Notes under the pieces: generated by a model | Told to the model about the DNA's origin: nothing | Seen by the model: only the letters and a program-made list of their open reading frames with translations | Database searches by the model: none | Program-made: the position numbers and the translations under genes | Part shown: positions 19,698 through 28,089 of the stretch, in pieces | Layout of the letters: each line of letters starts with the position of its first letter | Position numbering within the stretch: position 1 is the first letter of the stretch | NCBI RefSeq assembly: GCF_000316195.1 | Contig: NZ_JH994111.1 | Span: 1,378,498-1,442,497 of the forward strand | Length of the DNA stretch: 64,000 nt | DNA from: Brachyspira hampsonii 30446 | GTDB lineage: Bacteria; Spirochaetota; Brachyspiria; Brachyspirales; Brachyspiraceae | Direction: 5' to 3'

Positions 19698-20543
19698 TTA
19701 CTCTAAGCCTTTGTTATTATTTACTAAGCTCATAGCTATACCTAAAGGAGTAACTAAAAAAGGATTTTTCGGTTTTATAGTATGCACATTGGTTTCTTTT
19801 TCTATAATACTCTCAAATCCATCTAAACAAACTGTACCGCCTACCAAACATATCAAATCAACATTATAGTCTTTTATATGTCTGCTTATTATACTTCCTA
19901 CTTTCTGTATAACAGGCATAACTATTCTAAATATTTCTTTTGAATTGTTTTTATCTTTCTTTCTATTTTCTGCTTCATTAAAAGGAATTCCATAATTACC
20001 AGCAATAGTAAGAGTAAAATGAGTTCCTCCTGTAGGTTCATCAGCTGTATATATCATCTTTCCATCATTAAATATAGCAATACCTGTAGTACCGCCTCCA
20101 ACATCAACAACAGCACCATTTTTTATATTTAATATATAATTGGCAGCTTCAGGTTCCTCTATAACATTCAAAACTTCAAAACCAGCACTTTCAGCTACAT
20201 ATCTATGCGTAGCAACCGACTTATTATTAACTCCGGGAGGCATAGCAATAGCCGCATTTATAAGCTCAACTCCAAGCCTATTTTCCAATTTTCCTTTTAA
20301 TTCCCTAACAATAGAACAAGCTCTTGAATAATCAACAACTAGTCCGTCCCTTACAACTTCAGCATATTGTAATTCAGCAGCTATAGGCTTTCCATTAGAA
20401 TCAACAACTACTAATACAATATATGCTGTACCTAAATCTACTCCTACATATAACTTATCATTTATATTGAAATCATTTACTTTTTCTATGCACTCAGTAG
20501 TTTCATCTATAAGTGAATTAACATGTTCAAATGAAAAACTCAT
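19698..20543 (-). CDS. eutJ: EutJ-like actin/Hsp70-fold protein
   Basis: This 281-residue protein has the ATP-binding motifs of the actin/Hsp70 fold: YVGVDLGTAYIVLVVVD (phosphate 1), VVDVGGGTTGIAIF (phosphate 2) and LVGGTVCLDGFE (adenosine). It matches EutJ, a predicted chaperone encoded in ethanolamine loci, rather than the much larger diol-dehydratase reactivase PduG. Its role is not established; it may help assemble enzymes or recycle them. Its ATG overlaps the pduL stop (ATGA). Presence in a propanediol locus shows the Pdu/Eut mixture seen here. Confidence 0.9.
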   Translation of the reverse strand: MSFSFEHVNSLIDETTECIEKVNDFNINDKLYVGVDLGTAYIVLVVVDSNGKPIAAELQYAEVVRDGLVVDYSRACSIVRELKGKLENRLGVELINAAIAMPPGVNNKSVATHRYVAESAGFEVLNVIEEPEAANYILNIKNGAVVDVGGGTTGIAIFNDGKMIYTADEPTGGTHFTLTIAGNYGIPFNEAENRKKDKNNSKEIFRIVMPVIQKVGSIISRHIKDYNVDLICLVGGTVCLDGFESIIEKETNVHTIKPKNPFLVTPLGIAMSLVNNNKGLE

Positions 20544-21175
20544 AAAATGATTTCTCCATAACCTTGATTAAGCAAACCGCATGCATTAGCTTCATCAAAA
20601 TCTATATGCATAGCAGGCATAAATCTATCACTTACCCTTGCAACAACCTCATCAAATATTAAAGCTCTAACACCATAAACTTTAACTTTAACAATCTGAC
20701 CATTTTCTATATTCCATTCTTCAGCATCTTTCTTTCTTAAATGAATATGCCTTTTTGCAATTATAACAGAATTTCTAGCTTCTATGCGTCCCTTCTCACC
20801 AGCAATAATGATACTTCCAGCACCTTGAAGATATCCAGACTCATTAATTGTAACATCTTTAACACCTAAAGCCCTAGCATCAGACAAAGATAATTCAACT
20901 TGCGTATCATTTCTAGTAGGTCCCAATATTGCAACATTACGCATTTCAGACTTTGGTCCTATAAGTTTAACTCTCTCCCCGCTTAAATACTGCCCAGGCT
21001 GAGAAAGTTCTCTTTTAGGAGTTAAAGAATAATCAATGCCAAATAATGTTTCTAAATCTTTTTGAGACAAATGAACATGCCTAGCAGATATTTCTACTTT
21101 TATAATTCTTCTTTTACTCAGTTCATACTTAATAGAATCAGATATATTCTTAATCAAAAGCGATTGTTCATTCAT
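20540..21175 (-). CDS. pduL: PduL phosphotransacylase
   Basis: PduL converts propionyl-CoA and phosphate to propionyl-phosphate and recycles CoA inside the compartment. This 211-residue protein shows the two-domain zinc-binding pattern: SARHVHLSQKDLETLFG, LIGPKSEMRNVAILGP, AKRHIHLRKKDAEEW and MHIDFDEANACGL. The histidine clusters bind the two metals. The first 18 residues (LLIKNISDSIKYELSK) resemble an encapsulation helix. It overlaps both neighbours by four bases (ATGA type), so it is translated together with the EutT- and EutJ-like proteins. Confidence 0.96.
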   Translation of the reverse strand: MNEQSLLIKNISDSIKYELSKRRIIKVEISARHVHLSQKDLETLFGIDYSLTPKRELSQPGQYLSGERVKLIGPKSEMRNVAILGPTRNDTQVELSLSDARALGVKDVTINESGYLQGAGSIIIAGEKGRIEARNSVIIAKRHIHLRKKDAEEWNIENGQIVKVKVYGVRALIFDEVVARVSDRFMPAMHIDFDEANACGLLNQGYGEIIL

Positions 21176-21927
21176 TTGGTTACATCCTTACCTGTATATG
21201 CCATCAACATCAATATATATATAGCACTGCTCATGCGATTTAATAATTTTATGAGATCTTCTCTTTCATTTTTCAAAGCATTATAAGCTATTAATTCTGC
21301 TTCTCTAACTGCCGTTCTTATTAAATTAAGTTTTATAACAGTATAGGGCATATTATAATTAACAAATATATGATCACATCCAAAATACTCTTTAGGGTGA
21401 TGAGATATCTTTCTTATCTCTTCTTCTGTCAAGCCGAATATAGTGTCAAATTCCAAACCTTTATTTGAAACCTCAGAATATAATATTGTATGAATAAGTT
21501 TCTGATATTTTTTTAAATATTCTAATAATTTATCCTCATGCTTTTCTTTAAAATCATATTGTATATCTATTATCAAAGCAAGAAGACTGTCTAATTTTCC
21601 TCTAAACATTATTCTAGGGTGATTCTTTTCTACTAATACATTATTATATAAATGAGTATAATTTTCAGGTTTAGTATCCAATCTCTTATTTGTTTCATAA
21701 TCTATATAGTACCCCATATTCTCTATCTCTCTTATACCATAAGATTTAGGGCTTGATGTAGAACTTCCAATATTAATATTATTAGATACTGTTTTTAGTT
21801 CTATTTTGCGGGAAGCCAAATATTCTTTAGCAGAAGGCGTAACAAAAACTCCTTCCTCTATAAAATATTCTGATACATCTCTATTGAGTATTTCACTTCT
21901 GAGCATTTGTTCTGTTAAAACTTTCAT
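21172..21927 (-). CDS. eutT: EutT-like cobalamin adenosyltransferase
   Basis: EutT-type enzymes transfer adenosyl from ATP to reduced cobalamin, forming the cofactor needed by diol dehydratase. This 251-residue protein has the EutT layout: N-terminal FVTPSAKEYLASRKIEL, then THLYNNVLVEKNHPRIMFRG, GKLDSLLALIIDIQ, LTEEEIRKISHHPKEYFGCD and LNLIRTAVREAELIAYNAL. The metal-binding cysteine motif (HX11CCX2C) of Salmonella EutT is absent: the matching stretch MGYYIDYETNKRLDTKPENY has no cysteine. A metal-independent class without that motif has been described from Firmicutes, and this may belong there. It replaces the usual PduO adenosyltransferase domain. Confidence 0.88.
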   Translation of the reverse strand: MKVLTEQMLRSEILNRDVSEYFIEEGVFVTPSAKEYLASRKIELKTVSNNINIGSSTSSPKSYGIREIENMGYYIDYETNKRLDTKPENYTHLYNNVLVEKNHPRIMFRGKLDSLLALIIDIQYDFKEKHEDKLLEYLKKYQKLIHTILYSEVSNKGLEFDTIFGLTEEEIRKISHHPKEYFGCDHIFVNYNMPYTVIKLNLIRTAVREAELIAYNALKNEREDLIKLLNRMSSAIYILMLMAYTGKDVTK

Positions 21928-21954
21928 AAATAAACCTATACATTATTGTTTATA

Positions 21955-22263
21955 TTACTCTTGTTTATCACTATTATTAACAGGAGGATTATTAGGAAGC
22001 AAGGATTCCACTTCTTCATGAGGTCTTGGTATTACATGAACGCTAATAAGCTCTCCTACTTTAGCCGCTGCTGCTGCTCCGGCATCTGTTGCTGCTTTTA
22101 CTGCTCCTACATCGCCTCTTACCATAATTGTTACTAAACCGCCGCCTACTAATGTTTTTCCAACTAGATTAACATTAGCTGCTTTTACCATAGCATCGGC
22201 CGCCTCTATTGCTGATACCAAACCTTTAGTTTCTATCATACCTAAAGCCATAGAACTTGCCAT
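21955..22263 (-). CDS. pduJ: BMC shell protein, PduA/PduJ type, copy 3 with tail
   Basis: This hexameric shell protein of 102 residues is identical to the next two copies over its first 85 residues or so ([55 protein letters not shown]) and differs in a tail of about 17 residues ([15 protein letters not shown]). The GGG pore-loop segment marks it as a PduA/J-type metabolite pore. The ATG at 22263 has GGAGGT at eight bases; an in-frame upstream start lacks one. The tail may mark a variant tile or just be 3' end drift. Confidence 0.95.
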   Translation of the reverse strand: MASSMALGMIETKGLVSAIEAADAMVKAANVNLVGKTLVGGGLVTIMVRGDVGAVKAATDAGAAAAAKVGELISVHVIPRPHEEVESLLPNNPPVNNSDKQE

Positions 22264-22285
22264 ATTCTTTACCTCCAACAATTAT

Positions 22286-22558
22286 TTATTTTATAATACT
22301 TTCAACTTCTTCATGAGGTCTTGGTATTACATGAACACTGATAAGCTCTCCTACTTTGGCCGCTGCTGCTGCTCCGGCATCTGTTGCTGCTTTTACTGCT
22401 CCTACATCACCTCTTACCATAATTGTTACTAAACCACCGCCTACTAATGTTTTTCCTACTAGATTAACATTAGCTGCTTTTACCATAGCATCAGCTGCCT
22501 CTATTGCTGATACCAAACCCTTAGTTTCTATCATACCTAAAGCCATAGAACTTGCCAT
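22286..22558 (-). CDS. pduJ: BMC shell protein, PduA/PduJ type, copy 2
   Basis: This 90-residue single BMC-domain tile is the middle member of three tandem copies and ends in VESIIK. It forms the flat hexamers of the shell facets and its pore segment VGGGLVTIM is expected to pass propanediol while holding back propionaldehyde. GGAGGT precedes the ATG. Differences from its neighbours at the DNA level are almost all silent. Confidence 0.96.
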   Translation of the reverse strand: MASSMALGMIETKGLVSAIEAADAMVKAANVNLVGKTLVGGGLVTIMVRGDVGAVKAATDAGAAAAAKVGELISVHVIPRPHEEVESIIK

Positions 22559-22580
22559 ATTCTTTACCTCCTATAATTAT

Positions 22581-22853
22581 TTATTTTATAATACCTTCAA
22601 CTTCTTCATGAGGTCTTGGTATTACATGAACGCTGATAAGCTCTCCTACTTTAGCCGCTGCTGCTGCTCCGGCATCTGTTGCTGCTTTTACTGCTCCTAC
22701 ATCGCCTCTTACCATAATTGTTACTAAACCGCCTCCAATTAATGTTTTTCCCACTAGATTAACATTAGCTGCTTTTACCATAGCATCGGCTGCCTCTATT
22801 GCTGATACCAAACCTTTAGTTTCTATCATACCTAAAGCCATAGAACTTGCCAT
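22581..22853 (-). CDS. pduJ: BMC shell protein, PduA/PduJ type, copy 1
   Basis: This 90-residue tile is the first of the three copies in transcription order. It differs from the others by a single conservative change before the pore (TLIGGG in place of TLVGGG) and ends VEGIIK. The ATG at 22853 has GGAGGT upstream; an upstream in-frame ATG at 22868 has no site. In a well-studied pdu operon PduA and PduJ are separate genes at different places; here one tile type seems to serve both. Confidence 0.96.
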   Translation of the reverse strand: MASSMALGMIETKGLVSAIEAADAMVKAANVNLVGKTLIGGGLVTIMVRGDVGAVKAATDAGAAAAAKVGELISVHVIPRPHEEVEGIIK

Positions 22854-22882
22854 ATTATTTACCTCCAATAATTTTTATTATT

Positions 22883-23416
22883 TTATTGATTATCATTCTT
22901 TTTCTTTTTTCTTGTCTTTTTCTTTGAAACAGATTCATTAGAAGCCGTTTCACCATCTGTTTTTTTATTAACATCTTCATCAAAAAAAGATGCATTTTCA
23001 GCATTGATATTTGATGAACTTATGTCTGCATTTTCATTAATTATTTCTGTATTGCTTTCTAATTGCTTATTTTCTTCAGTATTTTTTTCTTCATTCTCTT
23101 TTATTTCTTTATTGTCATCTTCAACCGTATTATTATCAGAAGATGCATATGAAAAAAGAGTATTAAGAACCTGTTTATCCAATCTGGCTATAACATTACT
23201 GCCCAAAACTTTACCGACTTTCTCAGCAGCAGTAACTCCAGCATCGACAGCAACTTTAACAGCAGAAACATCTCCAAAAAATGACACCGCAATTCTTCCG
23301 CTTCCAACATGCATCATAGAAGGCAGAATGATATTGCTAGCCTTATTTGCTGCATCTAAAGCCTCAATAGCAGCAGTATGACCATGAGTTTCTATCATAC
23401 CTAAAGCATATTCCAT
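22883..23416 (-). CDS. pduK: PduK-like BMC shell protein with charged tail
   Basis: This 177-residue protein starts with one BMC domain (MEYALGMIETHGHTAAIEAL; GSGRIAVSFFGDVSAVKVAV; SNVIARLDKQVLNTLF, to about residue 92). A tail of about 85 residues follows, rich in Glu, Asn and Ser and ending in a basic cluster KKKTRKKKK. PduK of Salmonella has the same plan (BMC plus extension) but with cysteines that are lacking here. The tail may bind cargo or nucleic acid; this is inference. GAGGAT precedes the ATG. Confidence 0.82.
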   Translation of the reverse strand: MEYALGMIETHGHTAAIEALDAANKASNIILPSMMHVGSGRIAVSFFGDVSAVKVAVDAGVTAAEKVGKVLGSNVIARLDKQVLNTLFSYASSDNNTVEDDNKEIKENEEKNTEENKQLESNTEIINENADISSSNINAENASFFDEDVNKKTDGETASNESVSKKKTRKKKKNDNQ

Positions 23417-23462
23417 AATAATTAATATCCTCTTGTATATAAGTATATAAAAATATAATTAT

Positions 23463-24857
23463 TTATCTAACAAATAATCCATTTTTTAATACGCATCTTC
23501 TTTTTCTAGTAAATGTTATTGTACTAGTAATACCATCTCCTGTACTGCTAGCCAATGTAAAGCTAGTATATCCTTCGCCTCCTAAACCTATACCGGCATA
23601 AGAAGGAGCATTCTTAACAAATATTGTTGTCTGCAATCTTCTAGGAGCTATAGTTAATCTGTCTATATGTTTAGAATGCATAGCAGCAGTATGTCTGCAT
23701 CCGTTTTCTAATTTAACAGCTAACTCTAAAGCCTCATCAAAATCTTTACATCTTATTAAAGGAAGCACAGGCATCATAAGCTCTTCAACTGCAAAAGGAT
23801 GTTCTTTATGAGTTTCCATGATTATAAGCCTAGGATCATAAGAACATTCTATACCTAAAGTGTCCAATATATATTTAGCATCTTTACCCACAAATTTTTT
23901 ATTTACAGTTCCATCAGGATTTATAAGGGCTTTTTCTAATTTCATCATATCTTCTTTTTTAGAAATCTTAAAAGCATTATTTTTTTCCATATTAAACATT
24001 AAATAATCAAATATAGAATCAACTGCCAACACCTCTTTTTCAGCTATACAAGGCATATTATTATCTAAAGAAGCACCAGCAACTATGTCAGCAGCAGCCT
24101 GCTCAATATCGGCAGTTTCATCAACTATAACAGGCGGATTTCCTGCACCTGCCCCTATAGTTTTCTTTCCGCTTTTTAATCCCTTAATAACTATAGGCAT
24201 ACCGCCTGTAATACATAATGCATTTATTTTAGGGTGCTCCATCATATAATCAACTTCTTCAACTGATGCCTTTGAAATGGCAACTACTAAATTTCTCTCT
24301 CCGCCTGCCTCTATTATAGCCTCATTGATTTTACCAACAAGCCAATTAGAAACTTTTACAGCACTAGGATGCGGACTGAAAACAACACTGTTTCCGGCTG
24401 CAAGCATATTTATACTATTGCATATTATTGTTTCTGTAGGATTTGTAACAGGAGTTATAGCACCAATTACGCCAAATGGAGAAAATTCTAATAAACTTAA
24501 TCCGTCATCTCCTGTTAAAGCACCTGTATGTAAATCTTCAACACCAGTGCATCTTTCTATAGCCAATGTATTTTTATTTATTTTATCCTCAACTCTTCCC
24601 ATTTTACTTTCTTCTACAGCCATAACTGACATCTCTTTAATTAGAGGTCTTAATTTATTTCTTATAGAATCAGTTATTTTTTTTCTTTCAGATAAAGTAG
24701 AACATAAAAATTTTTTTTGTGCTATACTTGCATATTCAATAGCTTCTTTCATAGTATCAAATATACCAAGCGTATTTGTATTATTATTATTGGATTCCAA
24801 TATGTTTATATTCTTAGCAACTTCTCTTACTATAGATTCAATCAATTTCTCATCCAT
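23463..24857 (-). CDS. pduP: PduP CoA-acylating propionaldehyde dehydrogenase
   Basis: PduP oxidises propionaldehyde to propionyl-CoA with NAD+. The protein of 464 residues has the aldehyde dehydrogenase fold: nucleotide motif near FGVIGAITPVTNPTET, NSVVFSPHPSAVKVSN, and the catalytic cysteine in DNNMPCIAEKEV (about residue 265). The first 18 residues (MDEKLIESIVREVAKNIN) form the encapsulation peptide known from PduP. The ATG at 24857 is preferred over 24872 because GGAG lies nine bases before it. It is close to EutE in sequence; context makes it PduP. Confidence 0.95.
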   Translation of the reverse strand: MDEKLIESIVREVAKNINILESNNNNTNTLGIFDTMKEAIEYASIAQKKFLCSTLSERKKITDSIRNKLRPLIKEMSVMAVEESKMGRVEDKINKNTLAIERCTGVEDLHTGALTGDDGLSLLEFSPFGVIGAITPVTNPTETIICNSINMLAAGNSVVFSPHPSAVKVSNWLVGKINEAIIEAGGERNLVVAISKASVEEVDYMMEHPKINALCITGGMPIVIKGLKSGKKTIGAGAGNPPVIVDETADIEQAAADIVAGASLDNNMPCIAEKEVLAVDSIFDYLMFNMEKNNAFKISKKEDMMKLEKALINPDGTVNKKFVGKDAKYILDTLGIECSYDPRLIIMETHKEHPFAVEELMMPVLPLIRCKDFDEALELAVKLENGCRHTAAMHSKHIDRLTIAPRRLQTTIFVKNAPSYAGIGLGGEGYTSFTLASSTGDGITSTITFTRKRRCVLKNGLFVR

Positions 24858-24877
24858 AATTATATTCTCCATAAAAA

Positions 24878-25276
24878 TTATTTATTAAATACCTCTAAAG
24901 CAGACTTAGCTATAAGAATATCTTCTTCTACAGCACCTCCGCTTATTCCAATAGCCCCTAATAATTTACCATCTTTAAATATAGGAATTCCCCCTCCGAA
25001 CATCACAATCTCACCAGACATAGCAGTATCAAGTCCGTATAAACTCTCATCAATAAGTTTCTTTATTTCAGAAGTAGGAACTTTCAATGATATACTGCTG
25101 TAAGCCTTTTTAAAAGCCAATTTCTCACTTATTTTAAGAGCATTATCCATTTTACAAAAGAAAATCTCCTCACCATGGCTATTAACAATGGAAATGCAAA
25201 CATCAACATGCATGCTTCCTGCCTTCTTCAAAGCCTCTAAAGCCATACTAAAAGCATCATTTAAACCAAGTTCCAT
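24878..25276 (-). CDS. GlcG/HbpS-like protein (PduO C-terminal domain type)
   Basis: This 132-residue protein is a stand-alone domain of the GlcG/HbpS family (DUF336), the same fold as the C-terminal domain of PduO, which binds haem or cobalamin. Signatures are NDAFSMALEALKKAGS, FFCKMDNALKISEKLAFKKA and GGGIPIFKDGKLLGAIGISG. The adenosyltransferase half of PduO is missing and is replaced by the EutT-like gene further down the operon. A cofactor-holding role is likely but unproved. AAAGGAAA precedes the ATG. Confidence 0.85.
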   Translation of the reverse strand: MELGLNDAFSMALEALKKAGSMHVDVCISIVNSHGEEIFFCKMDNALKISEKLAFKKAYSSISLKVPTSEIKKLIDESLYGLDTAMSGEIVMFGGGIPIFKDGKLLGAIGISGGAVEEDILIAKSALEVFNK

Positions 25277-25291
25277 AAAATTTCCTTTAAA

Positions 25292-25642
25292 TCAATCATT
25301 AAGTATAAAATAAATTCCCTTAACAAGTCTAGCTGAGTTAGATCCAACACTCCTCATATTCTGCATATTCATTGACTTAACAGGATAGAAAAATAAAGGA
25401 CTATTCTCATCTAAATTAGCATAATGCACCGCTATGTACTCATTGTCAGCAGCTACCCCAACAGATAACTGAGAAGCAACAGCAGCTTTATAAGATGCCT
25501 CTTTTACATCTCTATACTCGCCAATATCTTTTTCTTCAAATATATAAGGAATTCCCTCCTCTTCTATTCCATACAAAATCTGATCCATTAATTTTGAATC
25601 TGTATTTCCTAAACTATATATAATAATAGATGGTATATCCAT
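25292..25642 (-). CDS. pduH: PduH, diol dehydratase reactivase small subunit
   Basis: PduH pairs with PduG to remove damaged cobalamin from diol dehydratase. This protein of 116 residues shows the family blocks YGIEEEGIPYIF, AVASQLSVGVAADNEY, AVHYANLDENSPLFFY and the end SARLVKGIYF. GAGGA lies nine bases before the ATG at 25642, which just follows the pduG stop; an ATG at 25651 lies within the end of pduG and is too close to that site. It acts in the compartment lumen. Confidence 0.94.
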   Translation of the reverse strand: MDIPSIIIYSLGNTDSKLMDQILYGIEEEGIPYIFEEKDIGEYRDVKEASYKAAVASQLSVGVAADNEYIAVHYANLDENSPLFFYPVKSMNMQNMRSVGSNSARLVKGIYFILND

Positions 25643-25643
25643 A

Positions 25644-27473
25644 TCAGCCATTCCTCATTGCTCTAACATAATCTAATATAAGCCCTGTAGCAACTGCATT
25701 TCTAGGTCCCTCTTTACCTCTTATATTACCTCTTCCAGCAACTATCTTATAATGAGATAAAGCATCCATAACCATTTGAGGTATTTCAAAATCTAATGAT
25801 GAACCTCCAACCAATACTACAAAAGGTATATCCCTTATATTACCTGTAGAACTTACTGTTTCCAATGCCCTTATAGAATTAAATACAAATACTTTTTCTT
25901 TTGCTGTTCTTCTTACAATTCTTATTTTTTCTAACGGTATATCAGAATCTATAGGAACAAAATTATTTTCTTCTACTACTATAACTCTAGCAAATAATTT
26001 AGGATCTAAAGGCTCTTTAAAAAACTGAACAGTACCATCTTCATGTCTTATATGAAATACACTTTCAACTTTTGCCAAAGGATATTTTTTTATTCTCTCA
26101 GCCATTTCAAGATCATCTAATCCTAATTCCGAGTTAATTAAAAGTGTAACCATATTTCCGGCACCTGCTAAATGCGTATATGTTATTTTACCATCTTTAT
26201 CTATTAAAGAAGCATCTGTACTTCCTGCTCCCATATCTATAATAGCCAATGGCGCAGAAGAACCCGGAGTAGTTAAAGCCCCAAGTATTGCCATATCAGC
26301 TTCAACTCCGCCTATTTCAACATTGATATTCAAATCTTTCTTAAGCTCATTTGCAATTATTTCCATTTGAAGCCTGTCTGATTTTACCATGCTTGCTATG
26401 CCTACAGCACTCTCCATAGAAAATTCATTAGCAAGTCCGCCCTTTACACTTCTAGGTACAAAAGTATCTACAGCTAATAAATCACGAATTTTAATATCAT
26501 CTTTATTTTTATTTGTGAGTTTAGCCATAGTCTGCCTAACTTTTTCTATCATACCGCCTATATTAGTACCCGGCTCACCAATAATATCTTCTATATCTGC
26601 AGCTTTATTTATCGTAGACATTATTTTTTCGGCACCAGCCTCTATATCTACCTCCAAACTTTTTTTGGCATCAATTATCTTTAATTTGCCTGCAGGTATT
26701 CTTCTCTCTTTAACATTTCCTTCAGGAGTTTTTATTACAACAGCCGAACGATTTCCTATTAAAGCTCTGGCTATAGGTACAACTGACTGAGTTTCCTCAG
26801 GTGATAAATTAAATACTGTTGCTATACCATAAGGATTTGATAATGTTTCAATTACTTTACCCGGCAAAGCTACCTCAAGTGCACAAAGCATGCCTATAGG
26901 AACTTTATCTATAAGAAGCACTTCATCAACTATAGGAATATTTTTATTAATCCTATTTTGTACAAGAACACCATCATCTTTTTGTAAAATAAGTCCATTA
27001 ACATTAATACCTTTTGATACAGCATTATTAACAGAATTGGCGGCATCTTTGAAATCTACGCTGCTAGGAATAACTATTATTACATTTTCACCCTTATTTA
27101 TATTTGAAATATCGTCATAGAGTACGCTTTTTCCTATACCTATTCCAGAACCGCCCGGTGTCTTTGGATTATGTCCTATCATAGTAGATTCTGTTACAAT
27201 GGTTTCAGTTATAGTTTCCATTGCAACATCTCCTATTACAGGTGTAGCCTCATTTATTCTTATTAAAGATATATCTTCTATTGTAAGGTTAACTTTATCT
27301 AAGCTCTTTTTCAAAACTCCAAAAATACCATGCTTATTGGAAAAAGTACCTTTTATACCCGTAGTAAATACTAAATCACTAGAGATAAATTCTACATCAT
27401 TATTATCACTAATCTTAGCAACTGCAATTTCAGTAGTAGAATTGCCTATGTCTATTCCTGCAATATATTTCAT
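25644..27473 (-). CDS. pduG: PduG, diol dehydratase reactivase large subunit
   Basis: PduG is the ATP-using large subunit of the factor that exchanges inactive for fresh cobalamin on diol dehydratase. The protein of 609 residues matches the family's length of about 610 and is highly conserved: YIAGIDIGNSTTE at the start, RINEATPVIGDVAMETITET, GHNPKTPGGSGIGIG, LAIIDMGAGSTDASLI (second phosphate loop) and VVLVGGSSLDFEIP near the end. The ATG at 27473 gives the conserved start and has GGAAGT nearby. It directly precedes pduH. Confidence 0.97.
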   Translation of the reverse strand: MKYIAGIDIGNSTTEIAVAKISDNNDVEFISSDLVFTTGIKGTFSNKHGIFGVLKKSLDKVNLTIEDISLIRINEATPVIGDVAMETITETIVTESTMIGHNPKTPGGSGIGIGKSVLYDDISNINKGENVIIVIPSSVDFKDAANSVNNAVSKGINVNGLILQKDDGVLVQNRINKNIPIVDEVLLIDKVPIGMLCALEVALPGKVIETLSNPYGIATVFNLSPEETQSVVPIARALIGNRSAVVIKTPEGNVKERRIPAGKLKIIDAKKSLEVDIEAGAEKIMSTINKAADIEDIIGEPGTNIGGMIEKVRQTMAKLTNKNKDDIKIRDLLAVDTFVPRSVKGGLANEFSMESAVGIASMVKSDRLQMEIIANELKKDLNINVEIGGVEADMAILGALTTPGSSAPLAIIDMGAGSTDASLIDKDGKITYTHLAGAGNMVTLLINSELGLDDLEMAERIKKYPLAKVESVFHIRHEDGTVQFFKEPLDPKLFARVIVVEENNFVPIDSDIPLEKIRIVRRTAKEKVFVFNSIRALETVSSTGNIRDIPFVVLVGGSSLDFEIPQMVMDALSHYKIVAGRGNIRGKEGPRNAVATGLILDYVRAMRNG

Positions 27474-27507
27474 TGGCACTTCCATAAATAGAAATTATTT
27501 TTTATTT

Positions 27508-27553
27508 GCTATGTAAGCTGCATATAAATAAAAATATTTGTCAGCTTCATAGC
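27508..27553 (-). other. Hairpin between pduE and pduG
   Basis: GCTATGTAAGCTG (27508-27520) and CAGCTTCATAGC (27542-27553) can pair with one bulged base. No T-run follows on the minus strand. It sits in the widest gap inside the operon, between the enzyme genes and the reactivase, and may protect the pduBCDE part of the message or set relative expression. Confidence 0.5.
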
Positions 27554-27564
27554 AATTAAAATTA

Positions 27565-28068
27565 TTATTTTCTTCTTAAACGATCTCTCTTCTCATAAAC
27601 TTCAGCAGCCTCTCTAACCAAAGAAGCAGATATTGTAGCTGAATACTTATTTTCAAGTTCATCAGCTATAGCAATTAATTCTGCCTTAGTTGATCTGAAA
27701 GGTCTTAAAGCATTATATATCTCTAATATTCTGTCATCGCTTATTCTTGTCAATTCAGCAGCTCTTCTCAAATTCATAGCAAATATTTTTCTTCCTACAG
27801 ACTCTGCAATCTTTGCCTGATATTCCAAAGTTTCAGCGGTAATACGAACATCATTAGGTCCTACTCTGTCATTCATTACAGCATCTAATGTAATATCATC
27901 TAAACTTTTTCCTGTAGAAGTTTTTATTAAATCTTTTCTATTATAACCTAAAGGATAATCTTTGGCACTAACCTCAACACTGCTATTAGAAATATTTTTT
28001 GAATTGCTTGTATTACTAATATTGCTAACTATTTCTTTTATCATTTTTTCTAAAAGTTGTTCATCCAT
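27565..28068 (-). CDS. pduE: PduE, diol dehydratase small subunit
   Basis: PduE is the small subunit of adenosylcobalamin-dependent 1,2-propanediol dehydratase, which makes propionaldehyde. This 167-residue protein has an N-terminal amphipathic helix (LEKMIKEIVSNIS), a polar linker, then the conserved body (YPLGYNRKDLIKTSTGKSLD; RVGPNDVRITAETLEYQAKI; YNALRPFRSTKAEL). The size is near that of enteric PduE (173). AAGGAG precedes the ATG. It follows pduD by 21 bases. Confidence 0.97.
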   Translation of the reverse strand: MDEQLLEKMIKEIVSNISNTSNSKNISNSSVEVSAKDYPLGYNRKDLIKTSTGKSLDDITLDAVMNDRVGPNDVRITAETLEYQAKIAESVGRKIFAMNLRRAAELTRISDDRILEIYNALRPFRSTKAELIAIADELENKYSATISASLVREAAEVYEKRDRLRRK

Positions 28069-28089
28069 ATTTTATCTCCTTATAAATTA

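Larger units (their letters stand above)
21955..22868 (-). repeat. Three tandem near-identical copies of a shell gene
   Basis: Three direct repeats of about 295 bases each cover the coding region and the ribosome site TGGAGGTAAAGAATATGG or a close variant. The copies differ at scattered third-codon positions and in the last few codons. This indicates tandem duplication kept uniform by selection or gene conversion. Confidence 0.95.

Noticed and set aside
26389..26790. Long antisense frames inside pduG, pduP, acn and other genes
   Set aside because: They lie opposite strongly conserved coding sequence, lack ribosome sites and have the residue bias expected of shadows.
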